Positions 30,016 to 38,643 of a stretch of DNA of 64,000 nt are shown in pieces. This DNA is from Bacillota bacterium (GTDB lineage Bacteria; Bacillota; UBA4882; UBA8346): contig JAEXFN010000011.1 in the NCBI GenBank assembly GCA_023400055.1, positions 1 to 64,000 of the forward strand, in the 5' to 3' direction. A program made the translations under genes and the position numbers. The first letter of the stretch is position 1. Every line of letters starts with the position of its first letter. The notes below the pieces were generated by a model. It was not told the origin of the DNA, made no database searches, and saw only the letters and a program-made list of their open reading frames with translations.

Positions 30016-31551
30016 ATGATTTTCCACAGCATCCTTTTTCGAGGAACCGCTGACGCTATTCAGCGGGAAACGCCCGAAGCGCCCGCCTTTTTTGGCGATT
30101 TAAACTTGGATCAGATCATCGACGCCATCACCGCCGGGAAGCAGGAATACAACTTAAAACCGTTTTTTTACACTTTCTTGCCTGATATTGAAACGATCCA
30201 GTATCGCCAGGCGATCCTGCGCGATCTGGAGGGGGAAGCCCTCTTTGAGCCGATCCAATCCTTCGCGGCGGAGATGCGCGCCATGCGCCTGCACCTTGCC
30301 CAGGCGAACAAACTTAGCTATGAGTATCAGAAGGAACGATGGTTTCTGGAGGCGGTGGCTGTTTATTGCGGCGCGATCCGGCGGCTGGCGGAGGATTTGA
30401 ACCGGGTCGCGATCGCCGCGGACGGCTGGTTGGCCTTCCGCGCCTATGTGGCGGACTATGCCGATTCCGCCGTTTTCAGGACACTGATGGCGGAGACAGA
30501 AAAGCTGAAGGCCGATCTGGCCACTATCCAATATTGTTTGCTGATCAAGGGGAACTGCATCAAGGTCCGCCGCTATGAAGTGGAGATCGATTACAGCGCC
30601 GCCGTGGAGGAAACCTTCGCCAAGTTCCGGCAAGGCGCGGTCAAAGACTACCGGGCCAAATTTCCCGACTATCCGGACATGAACCATGTCGAAGCGGGAG
30701 TCCTGGATCGGGTGGCCCTATTGTACCCCGACATCTTCGCCGGGCTCAGTGACTACTGCACCAAAAACGGCGCTTATCTCGATGAAACCATCGCCGTCTT
30801 CGACCGGGAGGTCCAATTCTACCTCGCCTACCTGGAACATATCGCGCGCTTCCGGCAGCGGGGGCTGCCGTTCTGTTATCCGCAGGTCTCCGATACCGCC
30901 AAGGAAGTCGCGGTGGAGGACGGGTTCGATTTGGCCCTGGCCGATAAGCTGACCGGTCAAAGCGCGGTCATTGTCGGCAATGATTTTTACCTGAAGGACC
31001 CGGAGCGCATCCTGGTGGTATCCGGCCCCAACCAGGGCGGCAAAACCACTTTCGCCCGCCTCTTCGGGCAGCTCCATTATTTGGCCGGTCTCGGCTGCCT
31101 CGTCCCGGGCCGGAAGGCGCGGCTCTTTCTGTGCGACCGCATCTTTACCCATTTTGAAAGGGAGGAGGATCTCAAAAACCTCCGCGGCAAGCTTCAGGAC
31201 GATCTGGTGCGGATCCACGACATTCTGGAGCAGGCCACTTCCGACAGCATCATCATCATGAATGAGATCTTCACTTCCACGACCTTAAAGGATGCTTTGC
31301 TGTTGGGCACCAGGATCATGGAGGAAATCATCCGGCTCGATCTGCTCTGCGTCTGCGTGACCTTCATCGATGAATGGGCCGCTTTGAGCGAGAAGACGGT
31401 GAGCATGGTCAGCACCGTCGTCCCCGAGAATCCGGCGCAGCGCACCTATAAGATCATCCGGCGGCCGGCGGACGGGGTTTCGTATGCCCTATCCATCGCC
31501 GCTAAGTACCGGCTTACCTACGATTGCGTAAAGGAGCGGATCAAATCATGA
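30016..31551 (+). CDS. MutS-like ATPase A, fluoride-controlled
   Basis: 511 residues: a helical lever/clamp-like region (to about 310) followed by a MutS ATPase domain. Walker A is GPNQGGKTT at 337-345. The Walker B position reads IIIMNEIF (Asn416-Glu417) where MutS has Asp-Glu, followed by TSTTLKDALLLG as in the MutS GTST loop. The N-terminal mismatch-recognition and connector domains are missing, so this is not a mismatch-repair MutS. It overlaps the next, paralogous gene by ATGA. The pair may form a heterodimer. Confidence 0.88.
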   Translation: MIFHSILFRGTADAIQRETPEAPAFFGDLNLDQIIDAITAGKQEYNLKPFFYTFLPDIETIQYRQAILRDLEGEALFEPIQSFAAEMRAMRLHLAQANKLSYEYQKERWFLEAVAVYCGAIRRLAEDLNRVAIAADGWLAFRAYVADYADSAVFRTLMAETEKLKADLATIQYCLLIKGNCIKVRRYEVEIDYSAAVEETFAKFRQGAVKDYRAKFPDYPDMNHVEAGVLDRVALLYPDIFAGLSDYCTKNGAYLDETIAVFDREVQFYLAYLEHIARFRQRGLPFCYPQVSDTAKEVAVEDGFDLALADKLTGQSAVIVGNDFYLKDPERILVVSGPNQGGKTTFARLFGQLHYLAGLGCLVPGRKARLFLCDRIFTHFEREEDLKNLRGKLQDDLVRIHDILEQATSDSIIIMNEIFTSTTLKDALLLGTRIMEEIIRLDLLCVCVTFIDEWAALSEKTVSMVSTVVPENPAQRTYKIIRRPADGVSYALSIAAKYRLTYDCVKERIKS

Positions 31552-33059
31552 AGGCCTTTCTTCTCTACCGCGACGCCGACTTGGACCTGAAACAGAAATT
31601 GCCGCCGCAGGAGCCGGCCCTGACTCAGGATCTGGAATTGCATACGCTGTTGGACGCCATGGCCCGCGGCGACAAGTTCTTGTGGGAAGTGGCCCAGAAG
31701 GCGGTGTTATTCAGCGTAACCGACTTGGACACCATTCGCTATCGCCAGGACATCCTGAAGGATTGCCTGAAGAACCCGGCCATTGTCCGGGACATGTACG
31801 CGCTGGTGGTGGGGGCGATCGAAAACGAGAAAAAGCCTTATACCAGCATTTTCAGTCGCTATCCCGGCTCGATACTGTATAGCGCCATCGAAGTGCTGCA
31901 GATGTTCGTGGTCATGCTGAAGCGGCTGCGGGCCGTCGCCGATGAGCACAGCGCCCGATTCGAGTCCGAGGGTTTCCGGACCTTACTGGCGATGCTCCAA
32001 AGGGAACTCAGCGACGATTATTTCGCCAGCGTCCAGGATCATCTGATCGAACTGAAATTCCGCGACGGCGTTTTGATCAGCGCCGAATTGGGGCAAGGTA
32101 ATAAAGGGATCCATTATGTCCTGCGCCAAGCCATGGACGGCAACCCGGGCTGGATGAGGCGGTTCTTCGCCAAAAAGCCGCCCGCTTACTCCTTGTTCAT
32201 CAGCGATCGCGATGAGAGCGGGGCCAGGGCCCTGACGGAACTGCGCGATCAGGGCATCAACCTGGTGGCCAACGCCCTCGCCCAGTCGATGGAGCATATC
32301 CTCAGCTTCTTTACCATGCTGCGGATCGAATTGGGCTTTTACGTCGGTTGCCTGAATTTATACGACCGACTGATCCAACTGGGGGAGCCGGTCTGCTTTC
32401 CGCTGCCCCTGCCAGCCGGCGCCCGCGGGCATTCCTTTACGGGCTTATACGATGTCTGTCTGGCATTGACATTGCAGCAACGGATCGTCGGCAATGACCT
32501 GAATCTGGACCAGCGCGATCTGGTGATCATCACCGGCGCCAACCAGGGCGGCAAATCGACCTTCTTGCGCAGCATCGGTTTAGCCCAGTTGATGTTGCAA
32601 TGCGGCATGTTCGTCCCGGCCGAAAAGTTCGCCGCCAACGTTTGCGACGGACTTTTCACCCATTATAAGCGGGAAGAGGACAGCGCCATGAATAGCGGCA
32701 AACTGGATGAGGAGCTCCACCGGATGAGTGAGATCGTGGATCGGCTGGCGCCGGATGCCCTGGTTTTGTTCAATGAATCATTTGCCGCCACCAATGAGCG
32801 GGAAGGCTCGGAGATCGCCCGCCAAATCATCCGGGCCCTGTTGGAAAAGGGCGTTAAGGTTTTCTGCGTGACGCATATGTATGAACTGGCACACGGTTTT
32901 TACGAGCAGCAACTGCCGGGCGCGGTTTTCCTGCGGGCCGAGCGCCAAAGCGACGGCGTCCGCAGTTATAAGCTTAGCGTGGGCGAGCCGTTGCCGACCA
33001 GTTTCGGGGCGGATTTATATGCCAGAATATTTGGCGATGATGCTGTTCTTGGTCGTTAG
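31548..33059 (+). CDS. MutS-like ATPase B, fluoride-controlled
   Basis: 503 residues, paralogue of the preceding gene in length, domain order and motifs. Walker A is GANQGGKST (330-338). The Walker B position is again Asn-Glu (LVLFNES, Asn409), followed by FAATNEREG. KLDEELHRMSEIVDRL matches the signature helix, and FCVTHMYELA the switch region. Starts at ATG 31548, translationally coupled to gene A through ATGA. The shared D-to-N change points to a distinct subfamily rather than a random mutation. Confidence 0.88.
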   Translation: MKAFLLYRDADLDLKQKLPPQEPALTQDLELHTLLDAMARGDKFLWEVAQKAVLFSVTDLDTIRYRQDILKDCLKNPAIVRDMYALVVGAIENEKKPYTSIFSRYPGSILYSAIEVLQMFVVMLKRLRAVADEHSARFESEGFRTLLAMLQRELSDDYFASVQDHLIELKFRDGVLISAELGQGNKGIHYVLRQAMDGNPGWMRRFFAKKPPAYSLFISDRDESGARALTELRDQGINLVANALAQSMEHILSFFTMLRIELGFYVGCLNLYDRLIQLGEPVCFPLPLPAGARGHSFTGLYDVCLALTLQQRIVGNDLNLDQRDLVIITGANQGGKSTFLRSIGLAQLMLQCGMFVPAEKFAANVCDGLFTHYKREEDSAMNSGKLDEELHRMSEIVDRLAPDALVLFNESFAATNEREGSEIARQIIRALLEKGVKVFCVTHMYELAHGFYEQQLPGAVFLRAERQSDGVRSYKLSVGEPLPTSFGADLYARIFGDDAVLGR

Positions 33060-33098
33060 TTCGTAGTTCGTGGATGAGAAGCCCAAAGAAGGTAAAGC

Positions 33099-35018
33099 AT
33101 GGATAGAATGAATGAAGACCACCCTGCGCCTGAAACCCATGTCAAGATTGGGGACGGCGCGGAGTCCGGAGCTGAGGTCAGACCGGACTTGGAGAAGCTG
33201 CGCGCGTATACGCGGACCAAGTTGGCGTTGGCGGAGCAGTTGCGCGCGGCGCGCGCGGCCCTGGCGGCGCTGGGCCGGGAAGAGGGCGAGCGGCATTGCC
33301 GAGAATTGGTAGCGAAGCTGGCCGAGGACCGCTTCGTTCTGGCGGTGCTCGGGCAGTTCAAGCGGGGCAAAAGTTCGCTGATGAACGCGATCATCGGCCG
33401 CCAGCTCCTGCCCACCGGGGTGCTGCCGCTCACCTCGGCCATTACGGTGCTCAAGTATGGTCCGCTGGAACGGCTGGTGGTCCAGCGCGACGGCTTGATC
33501 TTCCCGGATGAGCTGCCGGTTGCGGCGCTGCCCGATTATGTGACCGAAGGGGGCAATCCCGCCAATCGCAAGCAAGTGAAGACCGCTTGCGTGGAGCTGT
33601 CTGTGCCGTTCCTGCGGCGCGGGATCGAATTCGTGGATACGCCGGGCGTCGGATCGGCGATCGCGGCCAATACGGCGCTCACCTATGGGTTCCTGCCGGA
33701 GTGCGACGCCGTGCTCTTCGTGACCGGGGTGGATACGCCGCTGACCAGTCTGGAGCTGGAATTTTTAAAGGATATCCGGGAATATGCCGCCAAGATTTTC
33801 TTCGTGGTCAATAAGGTCGATCTGGTGGCCGATGACGAACGGGACGAGATCCTGCAATTTGTGGCGGAAACCATCCGTTCCCGGACGGGATACGATACCG
33901 TGAGGCTCTTTCCGGTCTCGGCCCGGCTGGGGCTTGCCGCCAGGCTCTCCGGCGACGCCGTCGGCTATGAGCGGAGCGGAATCAAAGCCCTCGAAGAGGC
34001 GCTGGCCGCCTTTCTCGCCGCGGAGAAGTCCGCCGTCTTCCTGGCCGGGGTGGCGCGCCGGGCGGCGCGGGTCCTGGCCGGCGAGGCGGCCTGTGGCGCT
34101 TTCGCGGCGGAAACTTTGCAGGCCCGCGCCGCAGTCATGCAGAGCGAAGGGTTCGCCGGGTTGCGCTGCGATCCGCATGCCGCCGCCGCGGCGGCGCTGG
34201 AAGCACAGGCAAAGCTTGAAGCGTTATCGGAGAGCATCCTGAGCGGCCGGATGGCGGAGGCGGCAGCGATCGCAGTCCAGCCAGCCGTTCCGGCGCAGAA
34301 CGAGCCTTCCAAGGCGGTCGCCGCAGCCGTCCCCGCTGCCCCCCCGGTCGCGGACATCGCGGCGGATTTGCGGACCCGGGGCTGTCCGGTTTGCCGTCAT
34401 CTCACCCAATCGGCGGCGGACTTCTTCACCCACTGGCAATACCAGATCGGCGCGGCGGAGCGGGCGCAGGACGAGTTCGCGGCGGAACTGGGGTTCTGCC
34501 CGCTTCACACCTGGCAATTGCTGGCGCTGTGCTCGCCGCACGGAGCTTCGCTCGGGTTCGCGCGGCTGGCCGAAACGGTGGCCCGCCGTTTAAAGGAGAG
34601 CGCCGCGCTGGCCGCCGCAGGAGACGCGGCGCGGCGGCTGGTGCGCGATTCGCGAAACTGCCGGGTCTGCGCGATGCTGCAGCGGGCCGAGGCGGAATAT
34701 ATCCGGCGGCTGGCCGCGCTGCTCGGCGACGCCGCCGGCCGGAACCGCTATTATCGTTCACAAGGAGTCTGCCTCCGGCATCTCGGGATGCTGATGGACG
34801 CCGTGGCCACGGTCGAGGAACGCCGTTTCCTGCTTTCCCATGCCGCCCAACGCTTCGAAGAGGACGCCGAAGATATGCAAAGCTTCGCGCTGAAGCATGA
34901 GGCGTTGCGCCGGGAGTTGGAAAACCGCAATGAGGAGGACGCCTACCGGCGGGCCGTTATCCGGATGGTGGGCGGCAAGAATGTCTGGCTGCCTTGGCCG
35001 GAAGACAGGGAGATCTAA
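33099..35018 (+). CDS. Dynamin-like GTPase with Cys-rich C-terminal domain
   Basis: 639 residues. GTPase domain: G1 GQFKRGKSS (from Gly85), G2 threonine region LTSAITVL, G3 DTPGVGS (Asp180), G4 NKVD (Asn238). The C-terminal third (about 425-620) has paired cysteines (CPVCRHL, FCPLHT, CRVCAM, CLRHL) in a helical domain resembling DUF6062-type sequences, perhaps a metal site. The middle is Ala/Glu-rich and helical. Bacterial dynamin-like proteins remodel or protect membranes. Last gene of the operon under riboswitch 3; a second dynamin-like gene lies at 40425. Confidence 0.85.
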   Translation: MDRMNEDHPAPETHVKIGDGAESGAEVRPDLEKLRAYTRTKLALAEQLRAARAALAALGREEGERHCRELVAKLAEDRFVLAVLGQFKRGKSSLMNAIIGRQLLPTGVLPLTSAITVLKYGPLERLVVQRDGLIFPDELPVAALPDYVTEGGNPANRKQVKTACVELSVPFLRRGIEFVDTPGVGSAIAANTALTYGFLPECDAVLFVTGVDTPLTSLELEFLKDIREYAAKIFFVVNKVDLVADDERDEILQFVAETIRSRTGYDTVRLFPVSARLGLAARLSGDAVGYERSGIKALEEALAAFLAAEKSAVFLAGVARRAARVLAGEAACGAFAAETLQARAAVMQSEGFAGLRCDPHAAAAAALEAQAKLEALSESILSGRMAEAAAIAVQPAVPAQNEPSKAVAAAVPAAPPVADIAADLRTRGCPVCRHLTQSAADFFTHWQYQIGAAERAQDEFAAELGFCPLHTWQLLALCSPHGASLGFARLAETVARRLKESAALAAAGDAARRLVRDSRNCRVCAMLQRAEAEYIRRLAALLGDAAGRNRYYRSQGVCLRHLGMLMDAVATVEERRFLLSHAAQRFEEDAEDMQSFALKHEALRRELENRNEEDAYRRAVIRMVGGKNVWLPWPEDREI

Positions 35019-35153
35019 AACATTGAGGATAAAAAATGATCCTGCAACGATATGAGTCCCATGATTGGCGAAAAAACGGTGAAGCGTTGGTTATTTTCGC
35101 CAACCATAGCCACTAAGGATTATCATTGCATAAAGGATTCGGGCCGCTGGCAG

Positions 35154-35633
35154 TTAATTCTCGACGCCATATTTCCGATTCAAAATCAACAACACCCAGG
35201 CCATGACGATTCCGTAAATGATCGCTCCCACCATGTCAAAGACTGCGGTGCCGAAATCCACTTCGCCGTAAATTTTCTCCAGCTTGAATAAATTGGTCAC
35301 CGAATAGATGACGAACCAGGCGGCGCCGCCGTAAATAGCGCCTTTCAGGCGCAGGTTGCGGGGCGAGATCACCTTGACGAGCATCGCAAAGATGCCGCCC
35401 AGGGTGGCCACCAAAGCGCCGATGATGCATTCGGCGAAGATACTTTGCAAAGATCCGTCCGGTCTTTGACCCCAGGCGAGGATCGCCGCGAAATCCATAT
35501 AGCGGAATTTGGTTAAATGAGCGGCATACATTATCAAAATAAATACCAGATACGGTACCCATCCGATGGCTCCGGCCACCAGTCCCTGGGTAAATCGGTC
35601 CCGGATAAAACCGGCTTCGCTTTTCGAATCCAT
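35154..35633 (-). CDS. Small membrane protein B (YqhR-like)
   Basis: 159 residues with four hydrophobic helices. It is a paralogue of the preceding minus-strand gene: shared RDRFTQGLVAGAIGWVPYLVF, KFRYMDFAAILAWG, LRLKGAIYGGAAWFVIYSVTNLFK and ILNRKYGVEN. I recognise only a resemblance to YqhR-type proteins of Firmicutes; function unknown. ATG 35633 aligns with the paralogue's start; a TTG at 35678 would overlap the upstream stop codon. No fluoride riboswitch lies directly upstream. Confidence 0.7.
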   Translation of the reverse strand: MDSKSEAGFIRDRFTQGLVAGAIGWVPYLVFILIMYAAHLTKFRYMDFAAILAWGQRPDGSLQSIFAECIIGALVATLGGIFAMLVKVISPRNLRLKGAIYGGAAWFVIYSVTNLFKLEKIYGEVDFGTAVFDMVGAIIYGIVMAWVLLILNRKYGVEN

Positions 35634-35674
35634 TGGCTTGATGTTACCCCATTTCTGATAAAGTCCGCGCAAGG

Positions 35675-36142
35675 TCAATTTTGAACATCATATTTCCGGT
35701 TCAACCATAAAAGTGCCCAGCCTAACGCCGTTCCCCATAGCACCGAGGCGATCAGGTTGAAGAACGCCGTCGGGAAATCAACCGTCCCGTGGATGCCAGT
35801 CACTTTAAAGAGATCGGCCATCGCATAGGTTATAAACCAGGTAAAACCGCCGTAAAGGCCGCCTTTTAACAGCAGATGGGGCCGGGCGATAATTGCGATG
35901 ATCAGTGTAAAAAGCATGCCCAAAGCGCCCATCTGTGCCAGCACGATCGCTTCTGAAAACAGCGCTTCCCAAAAGCCGTGCGGTTTATGGTCGAAGGCCA
36001 AAATTCCGGCGAAATCCATGAAACGGAGTTTGAGGAGATGGAATCCCAGATCGATGGCCATCGAAAAAACGAAGGTCGGCAGCCAGCCAAGAATTCCAGC
36101 GGCAAACCCACGGCCGAGGCGATCTTTTAACAATGAATTCAT
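35675..36142 (-). CDS. Small membrane protein A (YqhR-like)
   Basis: 155 residues with four hydrophobic helices, paralogous to the next gene, which follows after 41 nt; the two probably form a heteromeric membrane unit. Conserved KLRFMDFAGILAFDH and LLKGGLYGGFTWFITYAMADLF. A TATAAT on the minus strand at 36319-36324 and a strong hairpin at 36265-36289 lie upstream. Function unknown. Confidence 0.72.
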   Translation of the reverse strand: MNSLLKDRLGRGFAAGILGWLPTFVFSMAIDLGFHLLKLRFMDFAGILAFDHKPHGFWEALFSEAIVLAQMGALGMLFTLIIAIIARPHLLLKGGLYGGFTWFITYAMADLFKVTGIHGTVDFPTAFFNLIASVLWGTALGWALLWLNRKYDVQN

Positions 36143-36264
36143 CCGCTTCCCCTCCGCCTCTATTTTTCGCCGGCGATTATTTTTTTATGCTTTTACTGAA
36201 ATCGACCCGGTTTCGGAAATTGTGACGCGGAGGATGAGCAATCAAGCTTGGACCCATGACCGAA

Positions 36265-36289
36265 AGTCCGTCGGTATCACCGACGGACT
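36265..36289. other. Hairpin in the leader of the membrane-protein pair
   Basis: AGTCCGTCGGT and ACCGACGGACT form an 11-bp perfect stem with a 3-nt loop, without a T-run. It lies in the 5' leader of the minus-strand pair and could be a protein or RNA control site. Confidence 0.45.
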
Positions 36290-36409
36290 CTCAATGAAAG
36301 ACAACTTCCATGCTTAATATTATATCGCCAAAAGCCGGGCCTGAAGTATCGTTTTCGTACGCGAAAAGTATCATTCGCATCCCGAAATCGACTGATGGGT
36401 AATCTCAAT

Positions 36410-36577
36410 GAGCTCTTTCAGTCGCTCAACGAGCCCATTTTGTGGATAAGTGAGCTCTTTCAATCGCTCAACGAGCTCATTTTGTGGATGAATAAGCTCA
36501 TTTTGTTAATGAAAGAGCTCTTTTTGTGAATAAGTGAGCTCTTTCAGTCGCTCAACGAACTCATTTTGTGGATGAGA
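36410..36577 (-). repeat. 21-bp period array, GAGCTC family (8 units)
   Basis: Eight exact 21-bp units, each opening with GAGCTC (or one-base variants) followed by either ATTTTGTGGATAAGT-type tails, which contain DnaA-box-like TGTGGATAA, or TTTCAGTCGCTCAAC. The two tail types alternate for the first four units. It lies between enolase and the membrane-protein pair. Strand is arbitrary. Same period as the other arrays but a different key word. Confidence 0.9.
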
Positions 36578-36607
36578 TTACTGTCGCAGGCGGTTATCTT
36601 TCCCCGC

Positions 36608-37873
36608 CTATTTTCCGAATATCGCCGCCTTGCCCAGTTCGGCCTCGATCTCCAGCAGCCGGTTGTATTTGGCAATCCGTTCGCTTCGCGAAGCCGAACC
36701 GCTCTTGATTTGGCCGCCGCCCATGGCCACGGCGTAATCGGCCATGAAGGGATCCTCGGTCTCGCCACTGCGGTGGGAGATGACGTAACCCCAGCCGGCT
36801 TTCCGGCACAGCTGAATCGCGGCGTTGGTTTCGGTAACCGTGCCGATCTGATTCAACTTAATCAATACGGCGTTGGTAGTATGTTCGCTGATGCCCCGTT
36901 CGATGAATTGGGTGTTGGTCACGTAAATATCATCGCCGACGATTTGGATCTGATCGCCCAGTTCGGCGGTGTGCTCCTTGAATCCCTGCCAATCGTTCTC
37001 GGCCAGGCCGTCTTCCAGCGAGACGATGGGGTATTTTTGAACCCATGAGCGATAGAGAGCCGTCATCTCGGCGCTCGTCTTTTGACCTTGGCCGGATTTG
37101 GCCAGGTGATAGGCGTCGTTTTCATAGAATGAGCTGGCGGCCGGGTCGAGGGCAATGGCCACGTCCTGGCCGGGAAGGTATCCGGCGCGCTCGATCGCCG
37201 CCACGATAACCTCGCAGGCTTCATCGTTGCTCTTCAGATGGGGGGCGAATCCCCCTTCGTCGCCGACGCTGGTGGCATAACCCTGCTGATGGAGGATCTC
37301 TTTTAAAGCATGGAAAGTCTCCGCCCCATAACGCAAGGCCTCCGCGAAAGTGGGCGCGCCGATCGGCATGACCATGAACTCCTGAAAATCGACGCTGTTA
37401 TCGGCGTGTTTTCCGCCGTTTAAAATGTTCATCATCGGAACCGGCAAATGAATCGCAGCCGGGCCTCCCAGATAGGCATACAGCGGCAGCGCGGCGATTT
37501 GGGCGGCCGCCCGGGCCACCGCCATCGATACGCCGAGAATGGCATTGGCCCCCAGTTTGCTCTTGTTGGGGGTGCCGTCGGTTTCGATCATTAGGGCGTC
37601 GATTTCGGCTTGACGGCGAGGATCCATCCCGATCAGCTTCGGACCGATGATGTCGTTGATGTTGGCCACCGCTTTCAGAACGCCCTTCCCGTTATACCGT
37701 TTCGGATCGCCATCGCGCAACTCCACCGCCTCGTTTTCGCCGGTGGAAGCTCCCGACGGCACTGCGGCCGCGACCGTGGCCCCGTTGGTAAGCGTGACCC
37801 ATACCCTGAGCGTCGGATTGCCCCGGGAGTCCAAAATCTCCATGGCTTTGACTGATTGAATTACCGTTTTCAT
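36608..37873 (-). CDS. eno: Enolase, fluoride-controlled
   Basis: 421 residues; interconverts 2-phosphoglycerate and phosphoenolpyruvate. Visible motifs: SRGNPT, PSGASTGENEAVELRDG (mobile loop), VGDEGGFAP, metal-binding SLEDGLAEND and GDDIYVTN, catalytic Lys in IKLNQIGT, and SHRSGETED. Near the C-terminus the usual TGAP/C-R stretch reads SGSASRSERIAKYN. Enolase is classically inhibited by fluoride plus phosphate, which explains control by a fluoride riboswitch. Whether this is the only enolase of the cell or an extra copy cannot be seen here. Confidence 0.95.
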   Translation of the reverse strand: MKTVIQSVKAMEILDSRGNPTLRVWVTLTNGATVAAAVPSGASTGENEAVELRDGDPKRYNGKGVLKAVANINDIIGPKLIGMDPRRQAEIDALMIETDGTPNKSKLGANAILGVSMAVARAAAQIAALPLYAYLGGPAAIHLPVPMMNILNGGKHADNSVDFQEFMVMPIGAPTFAEALRYGAETFHALKEILHQQGYATSVGDEGGFAPHLKSNDEACEVIVAAIERAGYLPGQDVAIALDPAASSFYENDAYHLAKSGQGQKTSAEMTALYRSWVQKYPIVSLEDGLAENDWQGFKEHTAELGDQIQIVGDDIYVTNTQFIERGISEHTTNAVLIKLNQIGTVTETNAAIQLCRKAGWGYVISHRSGETEDPFMADYAVAMGGGQIKSGSASRSERIAKYNRLLEIEAELGKAAIFGK

Positions 37874-38054
37874 CCGTTACCTACTCCTTTTCGATCTTGA
37901 TTTTTGGATTGATTTGATATCCATGCGCTTGGAAGGTTCGCTTTATGGCTTTAGTATCTTAGATGGAGGATTTTTTAATTGCCGATTTATCAAGGGCTGT
38001 ATCGAATCCGGCCGACGAGCCGGAGCGGAGCGGTCGGTCTCGGCGACCTGTCCA

Positions 38055-38130
38055 ATAAAAAAAGCCAATGACCCCTACGATTGTAGGAGTCATCAGCTCG
38101 TGGCAAGAATTCGGGCGAACCCCATCACCC
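38055..38130 (-). promoter_or_regulatory. Fluoride riboswitch 4 with terminator, upstream of enolase
   Basis: On the minus strand: GGGTGATGGGGTTCGCCC, then GAGCTGATGACTCCTAC. The 3' strand of the aptamer is shared with a terminator stem (GACTCCTAC paired with GTAGGGGTC) and seven T. It precedes enolase by about 180 nt. Confidence 0.95.
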
Positions 38131-38146
38131 AATATTTTCTAAAATC

Positions 38147-38175
38147 ATTATATCATTGGTGCGGAATGGATGCAA
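38147..38175 (-). promoter_or_regulatory. Promoter of the enolase riboswitch transcript
   Basis: On the minus strand TTGCAT and TATAAT are separated by exactly 17 bp, and the riboswitch starts 17 bp after the -10 box. Confidence 0.75.
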
Positions 38176-38211
38176 TTCCAGGCAGCGATATTTTTGTATT
38201 CGAAAACGAGG

Positions 38212-38240
38212 TTGACATTATCCGCCGTTTGGCAGATAAT
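38212..38240 (+). promoter_or_regulatory. Promoter of the antiporter riboswitch transcript
   Basis: TTGACA and GATAAT with a 17-bp spacer, about 20 bp before riboswitch 5. It faces away from the enolase promoter, 36 bp apart. Confidence 0.82.
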
Positions 38241-38261
38241 GATAGTAATTAAACGATCCGC

Positions 38262-38330
38262 TGTGATGGAGCTCACACCAAAATGCCTTGCGGCTAATGG
38301 CTCCTACCTTTCTGAGGTAGGGGCTTTTTT
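38262..38330 (+). promoter_or_regulatory. Fluoride riboswitch 5 with terminator
   Basis: TGTGATGGAGCTCACA and GCGGCTAATGGCTCCTACC. Here the pseudoknot is GGAGC with GCTCC, matching copies 1 and 6. Terminator GCTCCTACCT/AGGTAGGGGC with six T. About 150 nt of otherwise featureless leader separate it from the next structured element. Confidence 0.95.
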
Positions 38331-38481
38331 ATTTCCTAAACAAGGGTCCGCTTTCGATCAGGCCGCTCCGGGCGCAGATAGCTCGGCACAGATTATGATC
38401 CGGAAGGAGGCGATGTTCCGTAAAAGTTTAAACCGCATTTCAACCGATGGGTGCCGCGTTTGAGTAACGTTATGAAGCTAG

Positions 38482-38630
38482 ATAAGTTGAAATAAATTTT
38501 TTCAATGAGCCTTTCCATCCGTAAGGCATGGCCTAAAAGGACGAATCGCGGTATTTGTTTCAACTTATGAATCAAGGAAAATATGTTGCAATGATTTTGA
38601 AGGTATTAAAACTTATTGCAGCATATATAG
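38482..38630 (+). promoter_or_regulatory. Unassigned structured leader element, copy 2
   Basis: Full-length match to the element at 28042-28190, again between a fluoride riboswitch and a transporter gene, ending 13 nt before the antiporter start. Outer stem 38482-38497 with 38553-38568, one A-to-G change giving U-G pairing. The core CCATCCGTAAGGCATGG is identical (38515-38531). Inner stem CCTTT/AAAGG where copy 1 has a U-G pair. Second hairpin TTGCAAT/ATTGCAG (38586-38621), again a pairing-neutral change. Confidence 0.75.
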
Positions 38631-38643
38631 AAAGGAGGATAAA

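Noticed and set aside
38413..38463. 16-residue leader peptide with AAGGAGG upstream, between riboswitch 5 and the structured element
   Set aside because: The Shine-Dalgarno is only 2 nt from the ATG, and no regulatory codon run is present.
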